DNA from: Armigeres subalbatus
Taxonomy: Eukaryota > Arthropoda > Insecta > Diptera > Culicidae
Assembly (NCBI RefSeq): GCF_024139115.2
Contig: NC_085139.1
Coordinates: 67,375,203-67,439,202, forward strand
Reading direction: 5' to 3'
Length of the DNA stretch: 64,000 nucleotides
The notes below the pieces were generated by a model, which was not told the DNA's origin, did not search any database, and worked only from the letters and a program-made list of their open reading frames with translations. This document shows, piece by piece, positions 9,435 through 21,450 of the stretch (positions are counted from its first letter, which is position 1; each line of letters begins with the position of its first letter). Position numbers and translations under genes: made by a program.

Positions 9435-12400
9435 ACAGCTACATATAGTGTTCGCAAACTAACTCGCTTGCGGTTCTGTAGGCAGATCGCACCATTTCAA
9501 TTCACCGATCAATGTTTTTGCTCCGAAGGGCTTAAAAACCAAATAGAGGTGCATGTCTTATGTTTATAAATGGATTCATTATCCCTAAAGTTCTCTCTTA
9601 AGGTGCTTTTGAAAAAACTGTTTTTAAAATGCACGAGAAAGCCACAACCGTCGCTAGGTAGATAAATATGGGGGTTTCGCTTCGCTTTCAATTTGTTTTT
9701 CTTAACGCCGCCACCATTGGTTGAAAACTCTCACTAAAATCACAGTTTCTATACTCTCGAATGAAAGCCACTGGCCTTGAGTTTTTGATATTATAAATAA
9801 TTCAATAAACAAAATAAATAAATAAATATTAATACCAATTTGTTCCCCTTTGTCCACTGTCAACCCGTCCTATAAACAGGTTGAACACGTGTTATCCCAC
9901 GATACTACTTACAACCATTTCCACTTGGCCTACGTATGAGTCGAACTCAGGAAAATTATACAGACCAACTGATGTTAAGGTCGTAGGGGTGCTTCTGTCG
10001 TACATTTTCGTATTGACATTTCCACCTGTACGTACCCTTCATAAGATTGGGAACCTCCTGTTGAGCAGTGAGTACAAAACAATCAAGGATGGTAAATCGG
10101 AATCCACCGGCGCACGCGCACTCTCACAATGAAATCATGTCCCCTCACCCCACACACCGCCATAGTACGAGGCAATATCGTCGCAATCGTCCGGCTCGCG
10201 AACACGCTGGCTGGCTGGACTCGCATACCAAGGAGTTACATCACAACGCAAGCAAACTGACTGGACTGTCGTCATCGTTTTTGGTCTGGGTCTTGCCCGG
10301 TTTGGCCGAGTATGTACCCACTGCTGCCACTGCAACAGCGCAAATCGCAACACCATCGCCCCGTGCCGGTGCAAGATGAAGGAACGCGTCGAACGAAAGC
10401 GAAGTGCGTTGCTGATGTGGTTCGATACTGATGTCGGACGTGCCGATAAGATCCTCTGCTTATTAGAATGAGTAACCCAAGACCAAGAGTAAAGAGTAAT
10501 GAATTTCCTAGTGTTGATCTGACATATGACTTTCAGAGCAAGGGCATTCCGAAAACATCTTATCCTTGTGGAAATGTAGCGATTTTTGCAAATCGTTCAA
10601 ACGCATGGTAAATTTTGTTTCTCCATTTGTTAGCTGTTATAAGACGTGGAAGTTAATCAGGTTCATCGCTTGTTCGTCTGAAGTCTTCCGTTCCTTTCGA
10701 AAAAAAATAGTTCATGTGAGGTTGAAAACTCGTTGTTGAAGATATGTTGTCTGGGATCTCTGTACATGCATTCATTATGAAGTGACTATTCAAAACAAAC
10801 ACGGATTTGCCTCGATTTAATTAAAAAAATGAAGGCTTTATTGAGTGCACAAAAACAAAACGCATTCCTTCCGGGCTTCTCAAAAGTTTTGTTGAACGAT
10901 GTCTTACACTTTTTTTCAGAGCTGGGAGGTCAGAGCAGTATCGTATGACCGTAGCTTCCTCACTTATTCCTCTTGAACATATACTCGAACGCAATTGCTG
11001 CTCGATGATCGTCCTAAAATGAAATTAGCTTCAGATCAATCCCATCGGTAATTGTTCATTAAATAATCGTCAAGTCACCGAAATTGAACGTCAACAGAGC
11101 TGAGTTAACTGCACCTTACTGAAATCCCTGCCGGTCATCGTCGTCATTATCATTGTTCAGTGTGTTTTCCCATCGAATCGCTAATCAATTTCCGAGCGCT
11201 GAGCAAGCAAATCTAACCACCTCGCCTCTGTTTGACTTACCAAAGTACACGGCAGCAGCATCCATCCATTTAGATCTCAGCGAAGAATGATCCTACTACT
11301 TGCCGTAAGTGCCGGATGATGAAACGCTCTTCTGATCGCGCGGTTGCGGTTGGGCGATCGATCGGTCAATAATAATAGCTGCCGCTGCTCGGGCAAAAAT
11401 CTCTCAAGATCGAATCCCGTGCGCGCAAAAACCACCAACTTGACTTTCAAGGTTTTCACGTGGAGCCAACGTGTGTGTTTACTCCCGAGAACCTGCCAAC
11501 ACAAGTAGTCGACTAATGATCTGGCGTCGTCGTTTATCGTTGGCCGGCAAAAAAAAGTTCTCCGCAAACAAGGATTTCTTGCTAGAATTATCCTCTAATC
11601 GACTCGATTGCCGTGTTGGGTTTTGCTCAACTCGTTACTGTGAGTACGTGCTTGTTTTTTTTTCGTTCGTCAGTATACAAATAACGTTGTTTGCGAAAGA
11701 ACCACAATTGACGACGACAATCCGGATGGGCACAGATGGAGGTAGCCAGATAAAACCTAAGCAAAATATTTACCTCACGCGTGTATAATTAGATGAGAAA
11801 TAAAGATCGGATTCGATCACCAAATCTTCAAACATCTTCTCGGTAAATAGGGTCTTATAGCCGTAGTTGTCTAAAAGTTTTAATATATTATTTTATCAAG
11901 TTTTCATTATTTCTTATGACGATTCAAATGAAAAATGGATAAGCAATAAAAACAGATAACTTTTTGACTGTTTTGCATTTTCTCGTACAACAAAAATGAA
12001 CTTTTGAAAGATGATCCGGAGACCCATAGTGTTATTTACCGATGTACTTAACTCGACGAACCGAGGTGAAGTCTGTTTGTGTGTGTGTATGTGTGCAAAT
12101 TTAGTAGACACACTTTTTAGAACTTAGCATTACCCGATTTAATTGCAACAAGTTGCATTCGACGGGGAATGCGGTCCCATTGTTTTCTATTGAAAATTTG
12201 CTCGATCGGCCTGGGATTTTTTTTTTCAAAAATGATTACAATGCATAGTATTAATGCAAAAACATGCAAAATGATAGAAAAAATGCGATCTTTAGGAAAA
12301 AAGTGCTTTTTTGACCTTTCTTATGTAATTTTTTCGATACATTTTATGATGCACGAAAAAGGCATCATCACCGCTATTTGTATTTATCTGATTTTTTTGT

Positions 12401-12454
12401 TTAATCTTCTTCCATATTTTCAATTAGGAAGCTTTACCTATTCTTGATATCGGT
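9435..12454. other. Unassigned unique sequence, GC-richer in 10.1-10.4 and 11.1-11.6 kb
   Basis: The segments 10100-10400 and 11150-11600 have higher GC and CpG than their surroundings, as mosquito promoter or exon regions often do. I find no protein match or convincing splice pair. A (TAAA)n stretch lies at about 9800-9830. Confidence 0.4.
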
Positions 12455-12591
12455 CTCCAGGCGAGCAAAGGCCGGTCTAGAATGTTTCGGATTGGAAACA
12501 TTCTCGATTCCCTGGGCATAGTGTATCCATGGTACTTTCCACGCAGCCAAGTTCCGGTTGAAATGAAGAGCCATTGATGAAGAAGAAGAAT
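12455..12591 (+). mobile_element. SINE fragment related to Feilai
   Basis: GCCGGTCTAG, a TTTCGGATTGGAAA motif, TCTCGATTCCCTGGGCATA and a GAAGAAGAAGAA tail at 12579-12590 follow the same order as the body of the Feilai copies at 18390 and 26093. The middle differs and the tRNA-like head is missing or unrecognisable. It is probably a 5'-truncated or diverged sibling family. Confidence 0.65.
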
Positions 12592-12924
12592 AATTTCGGA
12601 ACATTTACATTGCCAAAATAAAATTGAAAGGTTTTTCTAATGACATTTCACATGTCTTCACTTACTTTGACACTAGACGCACTGTGACACTTTCTTACGC
12701 GTTTGCACTGACAAATTTAACACGATTTTTTTTACGTCTGTTTCGGTCTCTAAACAATTTTTTACAAGAATTTTAAAATTTAAGCTTTTTTTAAAAAAAA
12801 TTTACGCGACGATTTTTTTTCTTGTCACTTCAGGACTCTAATCAGTTTTTAAACAAGGACTATGAGATTTACGTGGTTCTTGAGCAGTATTAAACAAATA
12901 AAGAAAAGCTGAATGAATGGACTT

Positions 12925-15900
12925 GGATTAGGCGATCCCAATTGGATTTGGATGAGATATTAATCGAATATGGATTTGATTTTTCTTGGGTATGGATTTT
13001 TATCCAATTAAAATTGAATTGGAATTGGGTGTATTTGAATTTCATTAGAAATCTATTTGGATTTGGATTTGATTTGCGCTGGATTTCGATTAGATTTTAA
13101 TTGAATTTGGATTGGATTAAAATTGTGATTATTATTAGATTTGAATTGGATTTCAATTCGATTTGGTTTGGATTTGATTTGGATTTCTTTACGATTTCGG
13201 ATATTGATTGTAGTTGAATCGGATTTGAAATTGCTTTGGGTTTGGTTTTGATTGGAATTAGATTTGGTTTGGATTTAGATTAGATTTGGATCAATTTTGG
13301 ATTGGATTTGGATTGAGTATGGATTATAATTGGAATGGAACTGGAATAGATATAGATTTGGATTTGATTTGGATTGTATTTGGATTCGGATTTGATTTAG
13401 ATTGAATTAGGATTTTATTAGGATTAGATTTGAATACGATTTAAATTGGATTTGGGTTGAACTTGGATTAGATTTTGGTAAGAGTGGGAATGGTTTTAGA
13501 CGTGCTTTGCTTTAGATTTTGATTTGATTTATATTGGATTTGAATCAAATTTGGGATTTGGGATTTAGATTGGATATGGTTTGGTTAGGATTTGATTTGA
13601 GATAGATTTGGATTGGGCTTGGATTGGATTTGGATTGTATTTGATTGACTTTGTATACAAATCAAATCCAAATTCAATCAAAATCTAATCCAAAGCCAGT
13701 CCAAATCGTATCCAAATCCAATCCAAATCTAATCTAAATCATAGGACTTGGATTGGATTTGGATTAAATGTGGGTAGGATTTTGATTTGATTTGAGCAGG
13801 ACTTCGATTGGATTTGGATTGTATTTGATTGGCTTTGTATCCAAATCAAATCCAAACCAAATCCAAATCCAATCAAAATCTATTCCAAAGCCAGTCCAAA
13901 TCGTATCCAAATTAAACCAAAACCATTCCAAATCCCAAACCAATCCAAATCCAATCCAATCAAAATCAAATCCAAATCATTGGACTTGGATTGGATTTGG
14001 ATTAAATGTGGGTAGGATTTTGATTTGATTTTAGTTGAACTTCAATTGGATTTGGATTGTATTTGATTGGCTTTGTATCCAAATCAAATCCAAACCAAAT
14101 CCAAATCCAATCAAAATCTAATCCAAAGCCAGTCCAAATCGTATCCAAATTAAAACCAAATCCATTCCAAATCCAATCCAAATTTAATCGAAATCCAAAC
14201 CAAATCCAATCCAAATCCAATCCAAATCCAATCCAAACCCAATCCAAATCCAATCCATATCCATTCCAAGCCAAATTCAATCCAAATCAATTTCAAATCC
14301 AATCCAAATTCAATCAGGATTTAATCAGAATCCAATCCGAATCCTATCAAAATCCAATCCAAATCCAAACCAAATTCAATCTAAATTCAATCCAATTTCA
14401 AACCAAATCCAAATCCAATCCAAATCAAATCCAAATTCAATCCAATCCAAATCAAATATAAATCCAATTTATTTCCAATCCAAGTATTACCAAAATCCAA
14501 TCCAAATCCAATAGAAATTTAATCCAAATGTAAATTAAAATAAAATGTAAATTAAATCCAAACCCAATACAATTTCAATCCAAATCCAATCCAAATTCAA
14601 ATCCAATCCAAATCCAATCAAAATCTAATTCAAATCCAGTCCAAATCCAATCCAAATCCAATCCAAATCAAATTCAATCCAAATCAATTTCAAATCCAAT
14701 CCAAATTCAATCAGGATTTAATCAGAATCCAATCCAAATCCAATCCAAATCCAATCCAAATCCAATCCAAATCCAATCCAAATCCAATCCAAATCCAATC
14801 CAAATCCAATTCAAATCCAATCCAAATCCAATCCAAATCCAATCCAAATCCATTCCAAGCCAAATTCAATCCAAATCAATTTCAAATCCAATCCAAATTC
14901 AATCAGGATTCAATCCAAATCCAATCCAAATTCAATCCAAATCCAATCCAAATCCAATCCAAATCCAATCCAAATCCAATCCAAATCCAATCTAAATCAA
15001 ATCTAAATCCAATCCAAATCCAATCCCAATCCAATCCAAATCCAATCCAAATCCAATCCAAATCCAATCCAAATCCAATCCAAATCCAATCCAAATCCAA
15101 TCCAATCCAAATCCAATCCAAATCAATTTCAAATCCAATCCAAATTCAATCAGGATTTAATCAGAATCCAATCCAAATCCAATCCAAATCCAATCCAAAT
15201 CCAATCCAAATCCAATCCAAATCCAATCCAAATCCAATCCAAATCCAATCCAAATTCAATCCAAACCCAATCCAAATCAATCCAAACCAATCCAAACCAT
15301 TCCAAATCCAATCAAAACCAATCCAAACCAATCCAAACCAATCCAAACCAATCCAAATCCAATCCAAACCAATCGAAACCAATCCAAACCAATCAAAATC
15401 CAATCCAAATCCAATCCAAACCAATCCAAATCCAATCCAAACCAATCCAAATCCAATCCAAACCAATCCAAACCAATCCAAACCAATCCAAACCAATCCA
15501 AACCAATCCAAACCAATCCAAACCAATCCAAACCAACCAAACCAATCCAAACCAATCCAAATCCAATCCAAACCAATCCAAACCAACCAAACCAATCCAA
15601 ACCAATCCAAACCAATCCAAACCAATCCAAACCAATCCAAATCCAATCCAAATTCAATCCAAATCCAATCCAAATCCAATCCAAATTCAATCCAAATCCA
15701 ATCCAAATCCAATTCAAATCCAATCCAAATCCAATCCAAATCCAATCCAAATCCAACCCAAATCCAATCCAAATCGAATCCAAAATCCAAATCCAATCCA
15801 AATCCAATCCAAATCCAAATCCAATCCAAATCCAATTCAAATCCAAGCCAAATCCGATCCAAATCCGATCCAAATACAATTCAAATACGATCCAAATTTA

Positions 15901-17985
15901 ATCCAAATCCAGTTCAAATCCAATGAGGATTCAACCCGAATCATATCCAAATCCAATCCAACCCAAATCCAATCCAATTTCAATCCAAGTTTAATCCAAT
16001 TCCAATCCAAATCCAATCCAAATCCAATCCAAATCCAGTCCAAATCCAATCCAAATCCAATCCAAATCCAATCCAAATCCAATCCAAATCCAATCCAAAT
16101 CCAATCCAAATCCAATCCAAATCCAATCCAAATCCAATCCAAATCCAATCCACATCCAATTCAAATCTAATCCAAATATAATCCAAACCAATCCAAACCA
16201 ATCCAAACCAATCTAAATCCAATCCAAACCAATCCAAACCAATCCAAACCAATCCAAATCCATTCCAAACCAATCCAAACCAATCCAAACCAATCCAAAC
16301 CAATTCAAACCAATCCAAATTCAATCCAAACCAATCCAAACCAATCCAAACCTACCCAAAACCCAATCCAAATCCAATCCAAATCCAATCCAAATCCAAT
16401 CCAAATCCAATCCAAATCCAATCCAAATCCAATCCAAATCCAATCCAAATCCAATCCAAATCCAATCCAAATTCAATCCAAATCTAATCAAAATCTAATC
16501 AAAATCCAATCCAATCCAAATCCAATTCAATCAAAATCCAATCCAAATCCAAATCCAATCCAAATCCAATCCAAATCCAATCCAAATCCAATCCAAATCC
16601 AATCCAAATCCAATCCAAATCCAATCCAAATCCAATTCAAATTCAATCCAAATTCAATCCAAATTCAATCCAAATTCAATCCAAATTCAATCCAAATCCA
16701 ATCCAAATCCAATCAAAATCCAATCCAAATCCAATCCAAATCCAATTCAATCCAAATCCAATCCAAATCCAATCCAAATTCAATCCAAATCTAATCCAAA
16801 TCTAATAAAAATCCAATCCAATCCAAATCCAGTTCAATCAAAATCCTATCCAAATCCAATCCAAATCCAATCCAAATCCAATTCAATCAAAATCCAATCC
16901 AAATCCAATCCAAATCCAATGCAAATCCTATCCAAATCCAATCCAAATCCAATCCAAATCCAATCCAAATCCAATCCAAACCAACCAAACCAATCCAAAC
17001 CAACCAAACCAATCCAAACCAATCCAAACCAATCCAAACCAATCCAAACCAATCCAAACCAATCTAAACCAATCCAAACCAATCCAAACCAATCCAAACC
17101 AATCCAAACCATTCCAAACCAATCCAAACCAATCCAAACCAATCCAAACCAATCCAAACCAATCCAAACCAACCCAAACCAATCCAAACCAATCCAAATC
17201 AAACCAAATCAAATCCAAACCAATCCAAACCAATCCAAACCAATCCAAATACAATCCAAACCAATCCAAACCAATCCAAACCAATCCAAATTCAATCCAA
17301 ATCTAATCAAAATCTAATCAAAACCAATCCAATCCAAACCAATTCAATCAAAACCAATCCAAACCAATCCAAATCCAATCCAAACCAAACCAATCCAAAC
17401 CAATCCAAACCAATCCAATCCAATCCAAATCCAATCCAAATCCAAATCCAATCCAAATCCAATCAAAATCCAATCCAAATCCAATCCAAATCCAATGCAA
17501 ATCCAATGCAAATCCTATCCAAATCCAATCCAAATCCAATCCAAATCCAAATCAAAATCCAATTAAAATCCAATCAAAATCCAATCCAAATATAATCCAA
17601 ATACAATAAAAATACAATCCAAATCCAATCCAAGCCCAATCCAAATCCAGTCCAAATCCAAACCAAATCCAATCCAAATCTAATCCAAATCCAATCCAAA
17701 TCCAATCCAAATCCAATCCAAATCTAATCCAAATCCAATCCAAATCCAATCCAAATCCAATCCAAATCCAATCCATTCCAATCCAAATATAACCCAAATC
17801 CAATCCAATCGCAATTTAAATCCAATCTAAATCCAAATCCAATATAAATCTAAGCCAACTCCAATCCAAATCCAATCCATTCCATTCCAAATATAACCCA
17901 AATCCAATTTAAATCCAATGAAATTCTAATCAAAATCCAAATAAAATCTAAGTCTTATCCAATCTAAATCTTATTCAAATCCAAG
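12925..17985. repeat. AATCC-rich satellite, 10/11-bp units
   Basis: A 5-kb array. From about 12925 to 13650 the + strand reads GGATTTGGATT, and from about 13660 onward the complement AAATCCAATCC, so orientation flips. Two period classes alternate in blocks: 11-bp AAATCCAATCC and 10-bp AAACCAATCC (for example 15290-15640, 16180-16350, 16975-17420). The left part is diverged and the right part homogeneous. The long WIGFGLDLD/NPNQIQIQSKSN open frames are composition artefacts. Confidence 0.93.
13741..14221 (+). repeat. ~241-bp duplication with internal inverted repeat
   Basis: The module starting GGACTTGGATTGGATTTGG and passing through AAATGTGGGTAGGATTTTGA and TTGATTGGCTTTGTATCC occurs at 13745 and 13985. 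Each copy contains the switch from TTTGGATT to AATCCAAA, so each can fold on itself. A third partial copy lies around 13600-13740. Confidence 0.75.
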
Positions 17986-18112
17986 TGGTCCGATAGAGAA
18001 TTTTTCGATCACGAAAAGTTTCCTCCTTACCGGAGCGGGAATCAAACCGTCGCCCCATAGCCCATGCGTCTAGACGATTGACGTCGCTAACCGCACGGCC
18101 ACGAAGCCCACA
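17986..18112 (-). mobile_element. tRNA-like SINE element inserted in satellite
   Basis: Minus-strand GGGCTTCGTGGCCGTGCGG followed by GGTTTGATTCCCGCTCC gives A-box-like and B-box-like pol III promoter motifs. The remainder (TTTCGTGATCG) is unrelated to Feilai. AATCC-type satellite lies on both sides, so it interrupted the array. The fragment at 9371-9434 belongs to the same family. Confidence 0.65.
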
Positions 18113-18380
18113 CATTTAATTATTTAATGCAAATTAAATGAACAGCATCAAAATCTAATTCAAATTCAATTCAAATCCAATCCATGTTGAGTTCCATCTG
18201 ATTTCATTCCAGAATCCAATTTCAATCTAAAGTAAATGTTCCCAAATTTTAATCATCTAATCCGATTTAAATTTGATTCAAATGCTTCTTAAATCCAATC
18301 GAATCAAATCTTTATCAATTAACATCCAAATCATACTCAAAGACAATTCAGGTCCAGCTTGAATTAAATTCAACTTGTAC
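18113..18380. repeat. Decayed AATCC-type satellite
   Basis: Scattered AATCCAATC, AAATTCAATTC and AAATCCAAT words continue the array beyond the tRNA-like insertion. No gene is seen. Confidence 0.55.
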
Positions 18381-18389
18381 CTATTCCTT

Positions 18390-18689
18390 CTTCTTCTTCT
18401 TCTTATTGGCATTACATCCCCACACCGGGACAGATCCGCCTCGCAGCTTAGTGTTCATTAAGCACTTACACAGTTATTAACTGCGAGGTTTCTAAGCCAA
18501 GTTACCATTTTTGCATTCGTATATCATGAGGCTAACACGATGATACTTTTATGAACAGGGAAGTCGAGACAATTTCCAATCCGAAAATTGCCTAGACCGG
18601 CACCGGGAATCAAACCCAGCCACCCTCAGCATGGTCTTGCTTTGTAGCCGCGCGTCTTACCGCGTCTTACCGCACGGCTAAGGAGGGCC
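18390..18689 (-). mobile_element. Feilai-type SINE, full length, copy 1
   Basis: On the minus strand it starts GGGCCCTCCTTAGCCGTGCGG (A-box region), has the B box GGTTTGATTCC, a tRNA-unrelated body with TGATATACGAATGCAAAAATGG, and a (GAA)n tail. It is flanked by the 9-bp duplication CTATTCCTT (18381-18389 and 18690-18698), the mark of target-primed insertion. The head also contains a duplicated CGCGTCTTACCG. It was probably pol III transcribed when active and mobilised by a LINE. The name comes from recall of the Ae. aegypti Feilai SINE. Confidence 0.88.
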
Positions 18690-18698
18690 CTATTCCTT

Positions 18699-19090
18699 AT
18701 TTAATCCTAATTCTATCCAGATCTAACCCAATCCAAATCCGATCCGATTTCAAACCAATTTTGATTTATTTCCATCCAAATTTATTTTCAATTAAAATAC
18801 AATTCAAATCAAAACTTAACTCAATCAAAATGCAGTTTCAATCAAAAGTTGAAAGTTTAAATCTATGTCCAATCCAAACTCATTGTACATTTAATCCACT
18901 TCGAAATCAAATTCAATCCAAACTCATTCCAAATTTAATCTAGATCATGTCTAATGCAAATCCAAGTCCATTCTATTATATAATAAATTGAATTCAATTT
19001 TGTGTGTAGGTATGTCTATTCAAATCCATTTCAATTCTAATTTAATTCCATTTCAAATGCAATCTGATTTCGATGCTTATGCAACGCTGC
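18699..19090. repeat. Decayed AATCC-type satellite tail
   Basis: AATCCAAATCC and AATTCAATCC words persist to about 19080 at decreasing density. Confidence 0.5.
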
Positions 19091-21414
19091 AAGTTCGAAT
19101 TTAATCAACATGCGTTGCTTTTCCCACAGTTCTTAAAAATTTCCAGATATACTATCGGAAGATTGGAGTAATTGAGTAGATTCAGTATCACTGATTTTTT
19201 TTTAGCAGCAGTGAGATCTGACAATTTATTGATAAAATTTGTTATTTCTTATCTTGGGTTGGAGCTTTTTTGTAACTTCAGCTCTCATAGAAAAAAAACG
19301 ATCCTATTTCTCGCATTCAGTTCTCTGAAGAAAAAAAATAATAGAGAGTGGCTAGCCGTTTAGTATTTCCGTATGACGGGGTTACAAGCAAAAAGGTGTA
19401 AGTGACTTAAACTTTTTTACGAGTTAAAAAGCTGGAATATTTTTCAACATTTTTATTGCCATTCAAGTTTTACACAAATCACAGTCACTCTGATTAATTT
19501 AGTTATTATATTAGTAGCTTGGCATCATACTCAACTGAATTTTCAACCAATATGTCACTTACACCATTTCGGTTCTCTCCTTTTCAATAAACATTCTAAA
19601 CGGATGGTAACTTGTGTGGAACGAGCAGTTAATTAACACCGTACGACAAAAAATCCAACTGCACAGAGACGCGACCACCATGACTTAAACCTCCACGATC
19701 AAGCTTTTCTGTCTTCCTTACACAATGGATAATGTGACGGTGTGGATGGAATGCTCGTGTCGTTGAACAGTTTTTTTTTTTATTGATATTCTCTCCCACA
19801 TCGCATAAAAATGCACGATTTCAATCGTTTATCAACACAAACTTGATCTAAGTTGCATTGCGGTATACAGCTTTTTAGCTTATGGATATCATCACATAGC
19901 TGATCACTTCATAAGTATATTTAAAGCACGATCAAACTCGAGTATTATCCGTTATTCAGTGTTAGTTTTGATAATTGTTTCAACTCGTGATCACTTTTAC
20001 AAGGTTATATTTAATTTTCCAAAAACATCAAACTTAAGCTAATTTGTATTTGATAGATTTTTTTTAAAATGAGACCACCAAGTGCAATCACCTTGAACAA
20101 ATATATCGAAGCTTTGCTATTCAACCGGTCACTGTGCGCCGTAGAGAAATGCAAATCACTTACTAGCTTCGAGCGCAATTGTTCGGTCGATGAATCTGGG
20201 CAAACATCCTGCTCAACGCATCGTCATCGGTTTGTCTTTTCAGGCTGGTAATGCTTAGAACGTCAATCACTTCCCAAAGCTCGTCATTTGCGTCCATCCA
20301 AAGAACAACACGTGTCAAAAGATTTCACGCCGAAAGCAAAACTGAATAAATAAAAAAGAAATCTGGCTATGAACCGTGATATCGCGAGGAAGGTCATTAC
20401 CCTGGGTGGCGGTTTCGCTGACAGAATTGCCGGACAAATGACTGTGAATTATTAGCTGCCATTGGAAAGGCTAAGCCGAAGATGTAAAATTCCTATCGCT
20501 TTGACGCGCGGTAAGGTCGGCTTGATCGCAAACTTTTTATAGAACTGCGACAAACTATTGATAATGGTGTTTCTGTAAATTTATTCGAAACTATCAGGCG
20601 ACCGATCGTCTCAGCAAGTAGTTTCGAAACAAACATCTAGTGGAACCGGTTTACAGCTCGAACGATATTCTGGATTGTCTTACGGAGAATATCAGATCTC
20701 AAAATTTTCAAAATTATTTATGAAGTTTTCGACACTGATCAGATTTGTTAAACAACAATTAGTCTATCAGTCGCAACTACAATGCAAAGCTACGTAAGTC
20801 TTTATTGCATTGTACCCCAGAATCGTTTCAGGGCGGTAACTAAGATCTCATCATTTTACTTTATTGACAACTAAGTTGAAACCCGTTTGTGCCATTTTCC
20901 GATAGTTCCCGTTGCTCATTTGCTAATTTGATTAGCATATTCCGCTAGTACATAGTTCGGGTGCTAATGGGAACAGAGTTGTAGCCATGCAGACTTTGAA
21001 CGGCTGATGAATGGAGGAAAGTTTGGGAAAATCTGGAACCGCATTTGGGCAAAGTACGCAATGATGACTGGAGGTTTTTGACGTAGGACTTACGTCTTTC
21101 TTTACTATACTGGGTGTCATTTAGATTTTTGGAAATCGAGAGCGTTACGCTGGAAGGGAAGATTTTGAACGTTTCTATCGCCTTTATCTTTCGATGGATT
21201 TTTAAGAATTATATATCAATCGACTTGGACACTCTCCACCATTTTACCTATTTTATTGAAACTTAAGATTATTAACGATCAGCTACTGAGAATTTCAATT
21301 CTTGTCAAAGCCAGTCAAAATTTCATATGTAACCAATCCCGTGCATTCCTAACACGGACATCAGAATGCGGTATGTCACGGTATGTTCGGGTCTACCGGA
21401 AGATTTTCTTTGTG
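19091..21414. other. Unassigned unique sequence
   Basis: No known protein, RNA gene or repeat is recognised. A 60-codon open frame at 20069-20251 with several cysteines has no family resemblance I can name and no supporting splice signals. Confidence 0.4.
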
Positions 21415-21450
21415 TATAAAAGAAGCAGTGCCTGCCGTGTGCGAGTCATT
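21415..21450 (+). promoter_or_regulatory. Candidate TATA/initiator core promoter
   Basis: TATAAAAG at 21415-21422 and the initiator-like TCATT at 21446-21450 place the presumed +1 A about 33 bp from the TATA start, the spacing typical of arthropod TATA promoters. The downstream sequence is CpG-richer (GCGCGTACTGACG, then TTCGTTCG repeats). I cannot name a gene for it, so it stays a candidate. Confidence 0.3.

Noticed and set aside
10135..10379. Overlapping frames rich in His/Arg/Ala near 10.1-10.4 kb
   Set aside because: GC-rich sequence is open on both strands. No family, signal peptide or splice evidence chooses one of them.
15161..17803. WIGFGLDLD and NPNQIQIQ-type open frames in the AATCC satellite
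   Set aside because: These arise from tandem 10/11-bp units without stops on one strand. They have no complexity beyond the repeat and no gene structure.
17986..18112. Functional tRNA gene
   Set aside because: A- and B-box-like motifs are present, but no complete cloverleaf with acceptor stem is apparent, and a second partial copy points to a SINE.
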